NCBI RefSeq assembly: GCF_040954645.1
Contig: NC_092809.1
Span: 65,906,141 to 65,970,140 of the forward strand
Direction of reading: 5' to 3'
Length of the DNA stretch: 64,000 nt
DNA from: Diabrotica undecimpunctata
Taxonomy: Eukaryota > Arthropoda > Insecta > Coleoptera > Chrysomelidae
Shown: positions 32,463-43,742 of the stretch, one piece after another
How the letters are laid out: each line of letters begins with the position of its first letter
How positions within the stretch are numbered: the stretch's first letter is position 1
The notes under the pieces: model-generated
Told to the model about the DNA's origin: nothing
What the model saw: only the letters and a program-made list of their open reading frames with translations
Database searches by the model: none
Position numbers and translations under genes: made by a program

Positions 32463-34298
32463 CTTCTACCCTAAGGTGATGGGTGTAAAGTCTCTTTTTA
32501 GGTTTCATATACAAACTTCCTCCAATTCTTCTTGTTGCTTGCCAATTTCTTCGCTTGCTCCTTGGTGACTCCTCTGCTGTCTAGGATGGCGGCAATTTCA
32601 TCGTCCCAGGTCTTCATGGGTCTGCCCCTCGGTCTTTTCAAGGTTCTTCTCGCTTCCCACACTTGTTCACTTGGCTTTTTTTATCCATCCTTACCATGTG
32701 GCCATACCATCTCAGTTGGGCTTCTTCGATTTTCTTCTCTATTGATTGGACTTTAAGGCGTTCTCTTATTTCATCGTTCCGTATCCTGTCCATTCTGGTC
32801 ACCCCTAGTACTCTTCTTAGATACTTCATTGACATACTTTGCAGTTTATTTTTTAGTCTGGTGGTGAGCGTCCAGCTTTCACATCCAGATGTTAAGATAG
32901 GTACAAAAACTGTGTTGTAGATAGCTATCTTTGCTTTTTGGGATACTTCTTTTTTCGATAGGAATGTGCTCTTAATTGCGTGGTATATCCGGGAAGCGTT
33001 TGCTATTCGATTGTTTATCTCTGCTTCTTGTGTACCCCTACTCTCTAGTTGCACTCCTAGGTATTTAAAGGTTTCGACTTGTTCTAAAGTATAGTTATTG
33101 CTTTTAATGTTTGTATGTTGGTCTATTTTCCCACATACCATGACCTTGGTTTCACTTTCATCAATCCTCAAGTTACGTTTTTCAAGTTTATCTCTCCATA
33201 TCTGGAGGTTTCTCTTAAGTGCGTCCTCGTTTCTTCCAAATACGACGAGGTCATCTGAAAATGCGCACTCCGCTATCTGTATCATTTCCAGGTTTCTATG
33301 CCCAACAAATATTCTCGATGTTTCTTCTCTAGTTTCCTTCATTACATCATCTAGTACAATATTGAACAGGATAGTACACCTTCTTGTCGTAAGCCATCAT
33401 TGACTATAAACTCTTCTGATTCCATATTATCTGTTCTTACTCTGTTTCTTGTGTTCTTGTATAGGCTTATAATAGCTTTTCTGAGTTTGCTGTCTACTTC
33501 TCTGTTTCTTAGGCTTTTGTCTATTTCGGTTCGCGGGGTTCTATCAAATGCTTTTTCGAGGTCTATGAAGGTTTGGTATACTTCCATGCTTGTATTTCGT
33601 GCATTTTGTATTAGATGCTTGAGTGTAAAAACATGGTCATGGATGCTTCTTCCCTTCCTGAAACCGCTCTGTGACTGCTCCAACTTATGGTCTACTTCTT
33701 GTAGTAGTCTTTTCTCCAGTACTCGTTCGTAAACTTTGGAAGGGATACTCAGGAGAGTTATACCTCTGTAGTTGCTGCATTCTCGTCTGTCACCTTTTTT
33801 AAAAATGGGTAGAATAACGCACACTTCCCAGTCTTTTGGGATCTTGTTCTCATTCCATGCTTTATTGCAAACTTTTCTAAGCATTTCATTTCCATTTTCT
33901 CCCATATTTTTTAGCATTTCCGCAGTTATCTTATCATAGCCAGCTGCCTTTCCTCTTTTGAGCCTGAGTATTATTTCTCGTATTTCTTCTATTGTTATTT
34001 CGTTTTGGTTCTCATATGGGTTTTCTTCAGTGTTGTCTATTTCATTATTATAGTCTTTTTGAATCAGAAGGTCTTCGAAATATTCTCTCCACCTGTTTAT
34101 AATATTTTCGTTCTCGCAGAGGATGTGGCCATCTTTGTTTTTAATTTGTTTTGGTGTTTGTTGTCTGTTCTCTGTTCTTAGGCCTCTCAGAGTTTTGTAA
34201 AATAGTTTTTGGTTAGTGTGGTAGTCCTTTTCCAGCTTCGACATGAGTAGCGACTTCTTTGTGAGCAGGCCAAGATCTACAACGGATTGTCGAGCCAC
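32463..34298 (-). pseudogene. RTE-like LINE, 3' two thirds
   Basis: Two long minus-strand frames. 33351-34298 carries the RT start: RGKAAGYDKITAEML, ILPIFKKGDRRECSNYRGIT, SQSGFRKGRSIHDHVFTLKH and TFIDLEKAFDRTPR, ending at LRQEGVLSC. 32638-33342 carries CAFSDDLVVFGRNED (catalytic pair DD), ETFKYLGVQLESRGTQE, SGCESWTLTTRL and RRVLGVTRMDRIRN. The break at 33351-33375 looks like loss of one copy of a 10-bp repeat (TGTACTATCC), shifting the frame in the middle of the block before the catalytic motif. Otherwise well preserved. The endonuclease is absent. Confidence 0.8.
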
Positions 34299-34304
34299 TT
34301 ATGG

Positions 34305-35240
34305 TGATGATGAGGCCAAGAGTGAGACCTGCAGTTCAATTATTGTCAAATTCTGTAGCAAAAGCTATTAGTTATACTGGAGAAAATGGACTTATGCCAA
34401 AAGATAGTTACTGGCAAGAAGCTGCTTTAATTGTTCAGCAATTTAATAATTGGTTTGATCTTTTAAATTCTCCATGTAAGTTCTCCAACACGAAATGCAT
34501 ATGGTACAGATTTAGATAAGCAGTCACGTCTACTGGATGAAATGTCAGAAATGGTCAAATCAATGCGGGTTGGTAAACATAAAGGACTTATTCCATTTCA
34601 AAAAGGGATATTGCTTACTAATAGATATCTGAAAGAGTAACTTTCTTATCTGCAAGCAAAATACATCGTTGACTATACTTTCACTTCGAGGTTGAATCAA
34701 GATGTGCTAGAGAACTTTTTTTCTTATCATCCTTCGCCAATAGACTTTAAATATAGATTTAGGTATATTTTAGGAAAACATTAGGCAGCAATCTTTACAG
34801 AATGTCGCACTACTATGAAAACTACTGGATCCTCCGCAATTAACAGCTCAATAGAAAGTTATTAATTGCCAAGCGATATTTCGGTGTCAGAAGATATTTG
34901 CTTGACACAAAATGTGCTGTCTAGTTTGGTAGAAAAAATTGAAGGTTCGAAAGTATCTTAGTCTTAATTAGACATCATCAATCACAGACAATTATAAGGT
35001 GAAAGAAGAAATTCATTGGGACTCTTTGAAGTATGTTGCTGGTTTTGTTGCATACAAATTCAAACATAAATATAGTTTAAGAAACCCTACAAAAACTAAT
35101 GAGAGATATATCGAACCAGATGGTCTACAGACTGTCTCTAGAGGTTCTCTTTTGTGTTCAAGCGAATAATTGTGGGAAGCTACAATAAAAATGGAATCAT
35201 TGTTTTGTAATTCTAATGCATGGTAGCTCTTTATCAATAA
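34305..35240 (+). pseudogene. P-element-type transposase, C-terminal half
   Basis: Plus-strand translation with several stops: VRPAVQLLSNSVAKAISYTG, VQQFNNWFDLLNSP, YGTDLDKQSRLLDEMSEMVK, GLIPFQKGILLTNRYLKE and YTFTSRLNQDVLENFFSYHP, then FKYRFRYILGKH and SLKYVAGFVAYKFKHKY. RLNQDxLENFFS and LKYVAGxVAYKF are strong P/THAP9-family signatures. The N-terminal THAP zinc finger and the first catalytic region are missing. The 5' edge coincides with the LINE at 34298, which probably truncated it. Confidence 0.8.
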
Positions 35241-36231
35241 AACCTAAAATCTTTTAACTGGTGACACAGAAAACTTTAGCTCAGCTTGAGAATACCACGA
35301 TACCATTTAAGGTATTCTTATGTCTCAGTAGGACACGCACATATATGTAAGATTAAGAGAAATGAACAGATAGATTAGTTTCAGTAACTATTAAAGAAAA
35401 CTCGACAAAAATATGTTAAAATTTGTTAACTTTAATAAATAAATGTTAATAATGTAGTATAAAATATTCAATAAATCTTTATTATGAATTGTCGGCCGGA
35501 TTAATTACTGAAACATTGTAAATTAAGCAAATGTTTGAAAATTCAAGTCAAAGTTCGAAGATATTTTGTACCACATTCATTTAAAACAATTTTCTCTGAC
35601 TGTAAATGTTAATTAAACGATTCAGAAAGTGTTTTTAACATTTAACCATTCTACGTACTTTGTAGCGAAACGTCGAAAAAGGTTTTTTTTATTTTTCAAT
35701 AATCAAAAAACCTGTACCCAAGAAAAAATAAAAACATTGTACACATCTTATAATAAATAGTGCCAAATATTCATGATATAAATAAAAACTTTGCTCGCAC
35801 GTGACGTCATACAGTGCGAGAGAGATAGAGCGAGCGTGAGCAATAGCATACCGGTTTTTGTTACGCAAGATTTTTTTTTTTAATTTCGATTGCAAAATTA
35901 TTATGCGAAATCTATATATTATAAATATTTTAAATTCGGTTCCGTAGACCTGTATTGCATTACATTAAAAAAATTATTGTAATCAGTTAGCAACCTGTTG
36001 TTTTTTATTTTCATCTTCTTCTCATTGCGCCGTCTCCTTTCGAAGGTTGGCGATCCAAATGGCAATTGTAGTTTTGGAAACTGCTGCGCGAAAGATCTTT
36101 ATTTTTATACATATACTATATACTCTTACAATAATGTACAGTCTGTTTTAATTTATCTTGTTAATACTGTTACAAAGCCAGGCAGACAAAAAAATTTTAA
36201 AATTATTTTGATCAAGTACTAAAAATTTTAG
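35240..36231. other. AT-rich intron segment
   Basis: No gene seen. A patch at 35795-35870 (CACGTGACGTCATACAGTGC, then GAGAGAGATAGAGCGAGCGTGAG) stands out in base composition. The acceptor of exon 3 follows a long A-rich run. Confidence 0.35.
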
Positions 36232-36453
36232 GAAGAAAAGACGAATATGTTCAGCTTCCTTTAAAACTTTCTCTTGGAGTTGAACAAAGTGACGTTAATG
36301 AGGATTCCTCTCAAAATTTTTTTAATATTTTTAAAAAATGTAAATCTTTGGTGGGACGAAGTAAAGCTCCAATTTGTCATCTTAATCCACTTCCAGAATA
36401 TTCAGATAAATACAACGCTTATCCGGGAAGTTGTAGAGAAGTTTTAGAAAACG
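36232..36453 (+). CDS. FReP exon 3: linker and start of fibrinogen domain
   Basis: The exon is 222 bp between acceptor ATTTTAG and donor GTAAGG, phase 1 at both ends. It encodes roughly residues 66-139. The first two thirds are a polar linker with cysteines at FKKC and PICH, possible inter-chain disulfide positions. The last dozen residues, YPGSCREVLEN, are the conserved opening of a fibrinogen C-terminal domain (the P-x-S/D-C-x-E/D pattern whose Cys pairs within the domain). The upstream intron is 21.8 kb and contains the giant inverted-repeat element. Confidence 0.85.
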
Positions 36454-36678
36454 GTAAGGTTTTATCTGGTTTACTAAAGACTAATTAAATTTTAAAATAA
36501 TATGTAATAGATAAATAACTTTAAAATATTATTTAAATTAATCTATAAAAATCAATTAAGCTTGAATAGGCCTAACCTAGTCTTAAGAATTTAATTTTTA
36601 ATTATCTCTTGGAGACAGTTGTAATAAGACCCTACTTTATAATTTACTTATTAATATATAATATATTTTAACTTTTAG

Positions 36679-36900
36679 TTAGTAACAAAACAGGAATATA
36701 CACAATTAAGCCTAGAACAAGCAAGAAACCATTTTCTGTTCTTTGCGATATGGAAACCAAAGGTGGTGGTTGGACTTATATTCAAAAAAGATTTGATGGA
36801 TCTCAAGAATTTTATCTGACTTACAAAGATTATAAATTTGGCTTTGGTGATCTTAATGGAGAATTTTGGATTGGGCTCGAAAATATTCATCACATGACTG
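36679..36900 (+). CDS. FReP exon 4: fibrinogen domain N-lobe
   Basis: The exon is 222 bp, phase 1 at both ends, with acceptor ACTTTTAG and donor GTAAAT. It encodes about residues 139-213 and carries the family hallmarks in order: GIYTIKP, PFSVLCDMETKGGGWTYIQ, RFDGSQEFYLTYKDYKFGFG and GEFWIGLENIHHMTG. The Cys in VLCDM is the expected partner of the Cys in exon 3. No key residue is lost. The downstream intron is only 54 bp (36901-36954), so exons 4 and 5A are tightly coupled, whereas cassette B lies 19 kb away. Confidence 0.92.
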
Positions 36901-36954
36901 GTAAATTTAGTTGCATTATGAGTATATACCTAGTTATGCCGTTTACCCTTTTAG

Positions 36955-37185
36955 GTTCTGAAATCAATGAGTTATTGATTGAGCTCACTGACAGAGATAA
37001 GAAGACAGCTTATGCACAATATAAAACCTTTGGTATAGGACCCGAAAAAGATGGATACAAATTAAATGTACTAACAGGATATTCAGGAGATGCTGGAGAT
37101 GCTCTATCACCTCATCTAAACTCAAAATTTTCAACATTTGATGTAGATCAAGATGAAAATCCAGGCAATTGTGCTGTTATTCATG
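36955..37185 (+). CDS. FReP exon 5A: fibrinogen domain, cassette A
   Basis: The exon is 231 bp, phase 1 at both ends, with acceptor CCCTTTTAG and donor GTATTT. It encodes about residues 214-290: the ELLIELTDRD strand, the AQYKTFGIGPEKDGYKLNVL segment, YSGDAGDAL, and the calcium-site region FDVDQDENPGNCA. The Asp residues and NCA motif match the usual DxDxD...NCA arrangement near the ligand pocket of ficolin/techylectin-type domains. It pairs with exon 6A at 42215, across a 5-kb intron filled with LINE and PLE fragments. Confidence 0.92.
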
Positions 37186-37329
37186 GTATTTTTATTTACT
37201 TTGGATATTTTAAATTAAGGTCAATATTTTATTTTTCGGGAACCATTTGTTGTCTCAACCAGTCGTACTGTAGTCAATTGGCTAATTATACATCTGCTTC
37301 TCGTGTTATCTTTTGGATTCTGGTTTAAC

Positions 37330-37480
37330 TATTAACGACTACTTACGTAGCCGGGATCTTCGGCTTTACGTGCCTTCCGAAGCACGGTGGCAGATCAGTT
37401 TATAGATAAATTGAAAAAGTTTTAATGTCTGCCTAGATCCAACCTGGGTAGTCGATTTGGTAAACCGAGAGATGTGTCAA
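37330..37480. repeat. Dispersed GC-rich repeat (SINE- or Helitron-like)
   Basis: ACGTAGCCGGGATCTTCGGCTTTACG and TGCCTTCCGAAGCACGGTGG resemble a short repeat I know as common in insect genomes. No tRNA-type A/B boxes are clear and the ends are not defined. Confidence 0.4.
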
Positions 37481-37799
37481 TCGGTACAAAAAAACTCAAA
37501 CCAACACAACTTTTATTGACTCTGTAAAAAATAAACTATTAAAATAATTTAAATTTTTTTGACACAAAATAGCTATACTAATAAGGTATATTTAAACAAA
37601 ACATTAAAATGAAATAACAGTTACGTATTTTTATAATCGCAATTTTACCAAATAGTTAGAATGTAACAATAGTCTCACAGAGGATGACAATTGTTACAGT
37701 CATCATTGTTATTCGAACTTTTGAGACGGCTGATCTGTTAAGTTCATTTGATGAACATTTGTAACACTGTTTCGGGTTGCGCAGCCATGACATTCTACG

Positions 37800-40190
37800 C
37801 CTCCCTATACTTATATTTCCTTAAATCTTTCCCTGCATAATCAGTTGGAGCAAGGAGTATTTTTCTCCACGTGTAATATGTCCGAGATTTTCCAATTTTC
37901 TTGTTGTAATTGTATTTAAAATTTTTATTTCTTTATTCATCCTTCTCAGAACTTCTTTATTTATGACGTTTTCTGTCCACGATCTTTTCAGAATTCTTCT
38001 ATACACCCAGAGCTCGAATGATTTCAGTTTTTTCATTGATGTTGCATTTAAGGTCCAAGTTTCCATTCCCTAAAACTGTTAAAAAATGATTTGATGAATG
38101 AAATGAAATTTTGATCTTCAGAATGTAATCATCTGTGGAATTAATCATTATTCTCAGATATGCATATTTGTCTACTTGTTCGACGTTGGTTTCGTTTATT
38201 AGAAGATTTTCGTTATTTCTTTGAGTTTTCGATATTCCTATAAATTTCGTCTTCTTGACACTTATTATAAGACCGTACTCCATTCATACTCCGCTATTCT
38301 GAAATATTTTTAATATTTTACCTTTATTCCAGCTGTTTCACTCTCATTAGCTTTCTTCAGGATCTCAGAGTAGGCATTAAAAATAATTGGAGAAAATGTC
38401 TCACTTCACGTCTAATTTCAATTTCTTCAGACAGCTGTTCGTTAACACGTACTTTTGCTCGCTGTTTGTAGTATAATTTTGATATGATCCTAAGGTCGTT
38501 GTAGTCAATCTTCTTTGATTTCAGGACATTCGTTAATTGTTCCTGTCGTACTTTATCGAATGCTTTATTATAGTCAATAGAACATGCGTATATATCTTGG
38601 TTGACGTCCAGGCATATTTGTATCACTATATTAAGTAAAAAAAGAACTTCTCGCGTTCTTAGACCTTTGCTAAAACCAAATTGTGTAACATTAACATGCA
38701 TATGGGTAGTACGCCTGAACTATAAATTTGGTTCAAGAGTGTCACTAAAACATCAATGTGCTTCTCATCTAGAATTTTTAGGATTTTTATAGGAAGCATC
38801 AGGTTTAGGGTTTTTTCCACTCTTCATTGTTTTTAATGCTTGTAATATTTCTTCTTTTGTAATATATGGACCTATTTCTTCTGACGTAAGTTTTATGTGC
38901 TCCAGATCTTCTTTTTCATCATCGAACAGTTCGTCGGTATATTCTGCCCATCTTTGTACTTTCTCGTTCGTCTGTGTTCTATAGTAGTCGTGTGTCTATC
39001 CAGAAGTGCAGCAGTGGGATTTTGTTTTCTTAGTCTGCCAGTTCTTTAACTTTCTTGTGTAAGTTAAACAGATCATATTTATTTTAAAGGTCTTCGATCT
39101 CTTTGCATTTTTCTTCAAAGTATTTTCTTTTGCCTGCTTTATCATATTCCTGATCTCGTGGTTTATCTCTCTGTATTTATTGTTATCTTTGTTTTTAAAA
39201 TGTCTCCGTTGTTCCATGATATTAAGCATCTCGTCATTTATCCATCTTCTTTTTTCCTTGCGAAAGTCTTTAGTATTTCTTTACAGGGTTTCAGTAGTCA
39301 ATGTTTTAGTCGATCCAAATACTCGTCAATATCATTGGTATTTGTGTCCAATTTGCTTCAGATCACATGAAGTTCATGTTGAAGGCATTCTTTTACGTTA
39401 GGTTCTTTACGTTTTCTTGTATCTATTGTGTGATTGAGAGTGAATGTAATCTTGGCGATAAGTGGATTGTGATCTGAGGCCACGTCTGATTCAGGATATG
39501 GTTTCATGGCTTTAACAGCATTACGGTATCTTTCATTTATCATAATGTAGTCTGTCTGGTTCCTAACTACTTTCTTCGATGTATCTGCGAGCGATCGCCA
39601 TGTATACAGTCGTCTGTTTGGTAACTTGAAAAATGTGTTTGTAATATTCCAGTTCTGCTCTTGATCTAATTGTAACAGACGGTCTCCTCTCTCGTTTAGA
39701 TTTCCCAGACCTTAGTTTCCTGTATACTTTCCGCTTTGTCCCTTTCCAATCTTTGGATTAAGATCACCTAGAACTATCGTGATTTCTCTTGTTTTTGATA
39801 TTCTCAGTGCCTCTTTGTTATCTCGGTAAAATAATTCCACTTCTTTTAGAGCATAAGCATGTATCAAATTGAGTTTTGGCATGAGATGTCACCAATTTTA
39901 GTACCATTACCCTTTCTGAGATAAAGAAATAGCATTCCACCGCTCTATTAGATTTTTTATTATCTAATACTACCACGCCGTGTCTGTGTAGGTTATTCTC
40001 GCTACCGAAATAATATATAGTGGCTTCGTCTGTTGAAAACCAACCTGAATTGGGTCACCTGGCTTCACTGATACCGAGTACATCAATACTTAACCTACTT
40101 ATTTCTTGAATAACATTGTGCATTTTACCAGACTGAAACATGCTCTGATCATTCGTTCATTAACAACCTAAAAGTCCTTGTCTTCTTCTC
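37800..40190 (-). pseudogene. RTE-like LINE, decayed, reverse orientation
   Basis: Minus-strand parts in order: endonuclease start near 40080-40150 (MHNVIQEISRLSIDVLGISE), AVECYFFISERVMVLKLV near 39890, SDHNPLIAKITF near 39450; RT with FGFSKGLRTREVLFLLNIVI and CSIDYNKAFDKVRQEQ at 38357-38701; LIISVKKTKFI and DKYAYLRIMINST at 37999-38283; METWTLNATSMKKLKSFELW and RRILKRSWTENVINKEVLRR at 37821-38066. The C-terminal region is clearly the same family as the plus-strand copy at 43.7-46.1 kb. The YADD block is lost between 38283 and 38357. Confidence 0.75.
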
Positions 40191-41290
40191 CCCTGTCGGA
40201 TATTGGCTTCCGAGGGCCATGATCAGTAACGCCGTTATTAGTTTCTAAAACCATAATGATTGTACTAGAAATATCCATGGGGCTCTTTAATGTAGTGGGT
40301 TCCTCTTGCCTTCTAAAGCCTTATGCCGTTGACCAAGATATTGGTTTATCCACCCTCAAGACCGATTTTTTAACCTCAGGACAAAAAGGGTGCTCTACCA
40401 CCTACCAATTATTCCGTCCAGAGCCGTTAATTAGCAAGTGTGGGATTGCTTATACTGGCAATCATTCGGTGTAATTTTCGCCATATCTGGCTACCCTCAC
40501 TTAGTTTAGCCTGCAGACTAATGCAGCAAATTAAACAAAAAATAAAGAATTATATTATATTGAACAAAACAAAAAAAAAATAAAGAAATAAAGATAAACA
40601 TATAAAATAATTGAAAATTATCATTCGGAGAAACAACTAAGGCAAATTAATTCTGGATCTTCATTCGCACAACTACTGTAACCATTCCTCCCTACTCTTA
40701 GAATATGGGTGGAAACATACACGGCAAGTATCAGATTCACCTCCAGATGAATCTTTACTAGAATTGTAATCCGTAGTTTTCCTTTTGCCGTATCTTTCTT
40801 TTTGTTATAATATAATTTGGCAACTTGGGTGGTTTCTTAGCTCTCTTGCTTTTTATTTCTTCATCCACCGCTTTTTTTTTCAGAAATATCTGTATATATA
40901 GCAGTATTGCTTTTTGTTCTATCAGTTTAAAATTTTTGTTTATATTGTGCCTTCAAAAGTGGTGGCATATCCTGAAGAGACCTTTGTGCACTAGTTGACG
41001 GTATAGCAGGAGCGATTGAGAGAAGCTGGAACGAAATCAATATCATTGAAAATCTGATGGTTAAATGAAGATATTTAGGTAGCTGAAAAAAGTCTATTTT
41101 AATCAATTCTAGTAAAAAAGATTAGTTGCAGTATTAAAATGCGTCATAAAGGATCTAAATACGGATCTACCAACCGGTTAGAGATTTTGAGACGCGTGTC
41201 GCTGGAATGACAATATAGCACTAAAGTTTTTTATGCAGAATTAATTAAACTATAATAGACACTAAGTTTACCAGTGTTAGGTTTAAAATG
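40190..41290. other. LINE leader and AT-rich intron segment
   Basis: 40200-40520 is GC-richer and continues upstream of the minus-strand LINE, so it is probably its 5' leader. 40520-41290 is AT-rich; I see no gene in it. Confidence 0.3.
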
Positions 41291-41297
41291 ATATAAA

Positions 41298-41580
41298 TTT
41301 AAAAGAGTTCAAAATTTTACATATCTGGGGAAGGTAACGGACGAGAAAGGAAACGATCAAAGCAAACTAAAATTTAAAATAGCAAAAGGGAATAGAAAAT
41401 GGAGCAAGTTTAAGTAATTGATAAATTAAAATAGAAATATGTTAGAGAAAAACCAAAACCAGAATCTGCATAACTGTTATAAGACCAACAATGAATGTAA
41501 GGCCTGGTTGCTAAAAAATGCAGAGAAAGAAATGATGGAGGGATAGGGTGGAAAAATATTAAGAGCTGTTTTCGGTAAAT
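41298..41580 (+). pseudogene. LINE fragment (YLGK motif)
   Basis: Plus-strand translation gives VQNFTYLGKVTDEKGND, KFKIAKGNRKWSKFK and, after stops, KEMMEG..GGKILRAVFG, the connection-to-thumb region of a LINE reverse transcriptase. Short and decayed. Confidence 0.55.
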
Positions 41581-41778
41581 AAATTTTAATTTATTTTGCT
41601 ATTTGCTGTGCTCCAAAATAAACTGTTTTAAATGGATAACTAACATGGACAACTAACAATAACTAACCAATGGACATAGTCATTTTTAAATATTAAAATT
41701 TTTATAATAATATTTTCGACCTATTTGAGAGGGAGTATAAGTCTATTACTATTATTGAAATTATTACTATTAGTAAAT

Positions 41779-41930
41779 TCACTAATGTTTGTATTTTGAG
41801 AACGATTTCCGAAGTGGAAATTGAAACATCAATAAACGTACTTTACTCTTTAATTATGGCTTATTCCCATTTAAATAGTAATTACTTTAAAATGACACAA
41901 GAAAATAGCTTCAGAACAACATTATTGAAC
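41779..41930 (+). repeat. PLE-associated 3' repeat, copy 2
   Basis: Second copy of the repeat at 31145-31300. It keeps CGATTTCCGAAGTGGAAATTG then AAACATCAATAAACGTA. It lies about 285 bp before exon 6A. Confidence 0.55.
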
Positions 41931-42214
41931 TGCTCACAAAACTTTTTTTGCAAAAATCTGAATGCCACCTCTCACATATAGACGTTTTTCACAGATCTGC
42001 CCTGGTCTATATGTATACAGCAATCAACATTGGAAGCACTATCGTTTCATAAAGTTTAAATTTTGTTGTTCTTGACATATTTCTATTTGTTGACGGTCTA
42101 GGCCAGCGTAGCAACGATTAATCAGGCATATTCCCTTTCTTATTATTTGTTATTATAATATTTATCATTTTTAAATACATGTTAAAATCACTTAAGATTA
42201 ATATTGAATTTTAG

Positions 42215-42384
42215 AGGGTGCGTGGTGGTACAAATCTTGCCATACAAGCAATTTAAACGGAAAACACATCAACGTAAATCTTCCTGCGACCTATAATTAT
42301 CACGGTCTAAACTGGAATGGTTTTAGAGGACTTCCATATATCTTAGCAGGATCTAAAATGATGATTCGAGCAGTTGAAGCGTAA
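42215..42384 (+). CDS. FReP exon 6A: fibrinogen domain end, cassette A
   Basis: The terminal exon is 170 bp, from acceptor GAATTTTAG to TAA at 42382-42384, entered in phase 1. It encodes the conserved domain end: EGAWWYKSCHTSNLNGKH, then GLNWNGFRG and the closing LAGSKMMIRAVEA. WWY-x-x-C, LNG and the W-x-G-F-R-G core are intact, and the Cys is the expected partner of the NCA Cys in exon 5A. A poly(A) signal follows 78 bp downstream. Confidence 0.92.
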
Positions 42385-42462
42385 GAATAGTAATCAACAA
42401 GTGAACCAATGATAAAGGAAACGTATAGATATAATGCACGCATAATGTATTGTAATATCACT

Positions 42463-42468
42463 AATAAA
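42463..42468 (+). promoter_or_regulatory. Poly(A) signal, cassette A
   Basis: AATAAA stands 79 bp after the stop codon of exon 6A, followed by a GT-containing stretch (AGTGCGCGATATTTTGGTTTT). It gives cassette A its own transcript end before the inverted repeat starting at 42706. Confidence 0.5.
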
Positions 42469-42553
42469 TACTAGTGCGCGATATTTTGGTTTTTTTTTGT
42501 CCTCCAACTTCTCCCTCCTTTGTGTTGTGACTAAATGATTTAATCCAGATAAA

Positions 42554-42591
<38 letters not shown>

Positions 42592-42638
42592 CTACGTTTG
42601 TATACATAGAAGTAACGAAAGATGTGTATATATATATG

Positions 42639-42697
<59 letters not shown>

Positions 42698-42862
42698 GCT
42701 CCTTTGTTAATATGCTCCTTTTCTAACTTGGCTGTACCGTACTGAAGACGACCAATAGTCAGAAATACGTATATACGGTTGTCTTCCATCTTATACACAT
42801 ATTTTATTATATTTTTTTTTCCTTTGTTGCGAGCTTTACTATCAACTCGCATTAACCTTTTT

Positions 42863-42938
<76 letters not shown>

Positions 42939-43064
42939 GAAAAGGAGTACGACCGTCAATCCAATATAAATTAAGGATCACTCAGAAGAAAGGTGGGTTT
43001 TTTCGGTCAAAAGGTGGAGAAAAAAGACAAAGTTGATGGCTACTTTATCTATTTATTGAAGACG

Positions 43065-43095
43065 TTTCGCTTTCTTAATCAGAAAGCATCATCAG
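43065..43095 (-). ncRNA. Hammerhead-like core (left arm, minus strand)
   Basis: Minus strand reads CTGATGA (43095-43089), a stem II closed by GCTTT/AAAGC, then GAAA (43068-43065). These are the two invariant core boxes of a hammerhead ribozyme with a paired stem between them. The following CGTC can pair only weakly with a downstream GAT segment, and I cannot define stem I or the cleavage nucleotide. Confidence 0.4.
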
Positions 43096-43293
43096 TTCAT
43101 CTAAAAAGAACAATATGAAAAAACCACACAAGCATGGAAAAGTTGTTACATGTGTTACCTTAAAAAGATATGTAGCAGTCAGTGATATTAAAGTTGTAAA
43201 GACACTTAAGTAAATGGACATTATACGATTACGATGTATAAACAATAAATTGAACTAAATAAGTTAACAATTTGTTCAAACTAAGCACAGCAA

Positions 43294-43742
43294 AAAGAAC
43301 ATGTGGTTTTGTTTTTTTATATAAAAATGTATAAGTAAAAAAACATTGAAAAAGAGAATGAAGAACTAAGAAAATGATAGATGAACTTCCAACAATACAG
43401 CAATAGTTATGATTTAATTTTAACTTTAGGTAGCATTATTATATTAATTAATATTGAAATTGAATAATTTAATGTATAATGAAATTACCACTCGTGGCTT
43501 CTTGAATGCTGCCGGTAAAATGGTGTTTTATAAAGACAACCACGCCACCAACGTAAAAAGACAGTAAAACCTTGAGGTCATTAATTATAACAGAACAGCA
43601 AGGTGAAATACCAACCCTTATAATAGAGCGGTTTATTTAAATGATAAGTTGAGTTTGGGTGACAACCTTCTTGTAAGGAATCAATAAATGAAAGGAAAGG
43701 TGGTTAATAACACCAAATTTCCCCCATTGATCGGCTAGTTCA
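43294..43742. other. Non-coding interior of the 4.5-kb inverted repeat
   Basis: AT-rich from 43294 to 43490. From 43495 to 43735 is a repeat-like stretch with CTTCTTGAATGCTGCCGGTA and AAGACAACCACGCCACCAAC, possibly another terminal segment of a PLE. No gene. Confidence 0.35.

Noticed and set aside
37330..37480. tRNA gene
   Set aside because: No cloverleaf, no recognisable A and B boxes; it resembles a dispersed repeat. No convincing tRNA was seen anywhere in the window.
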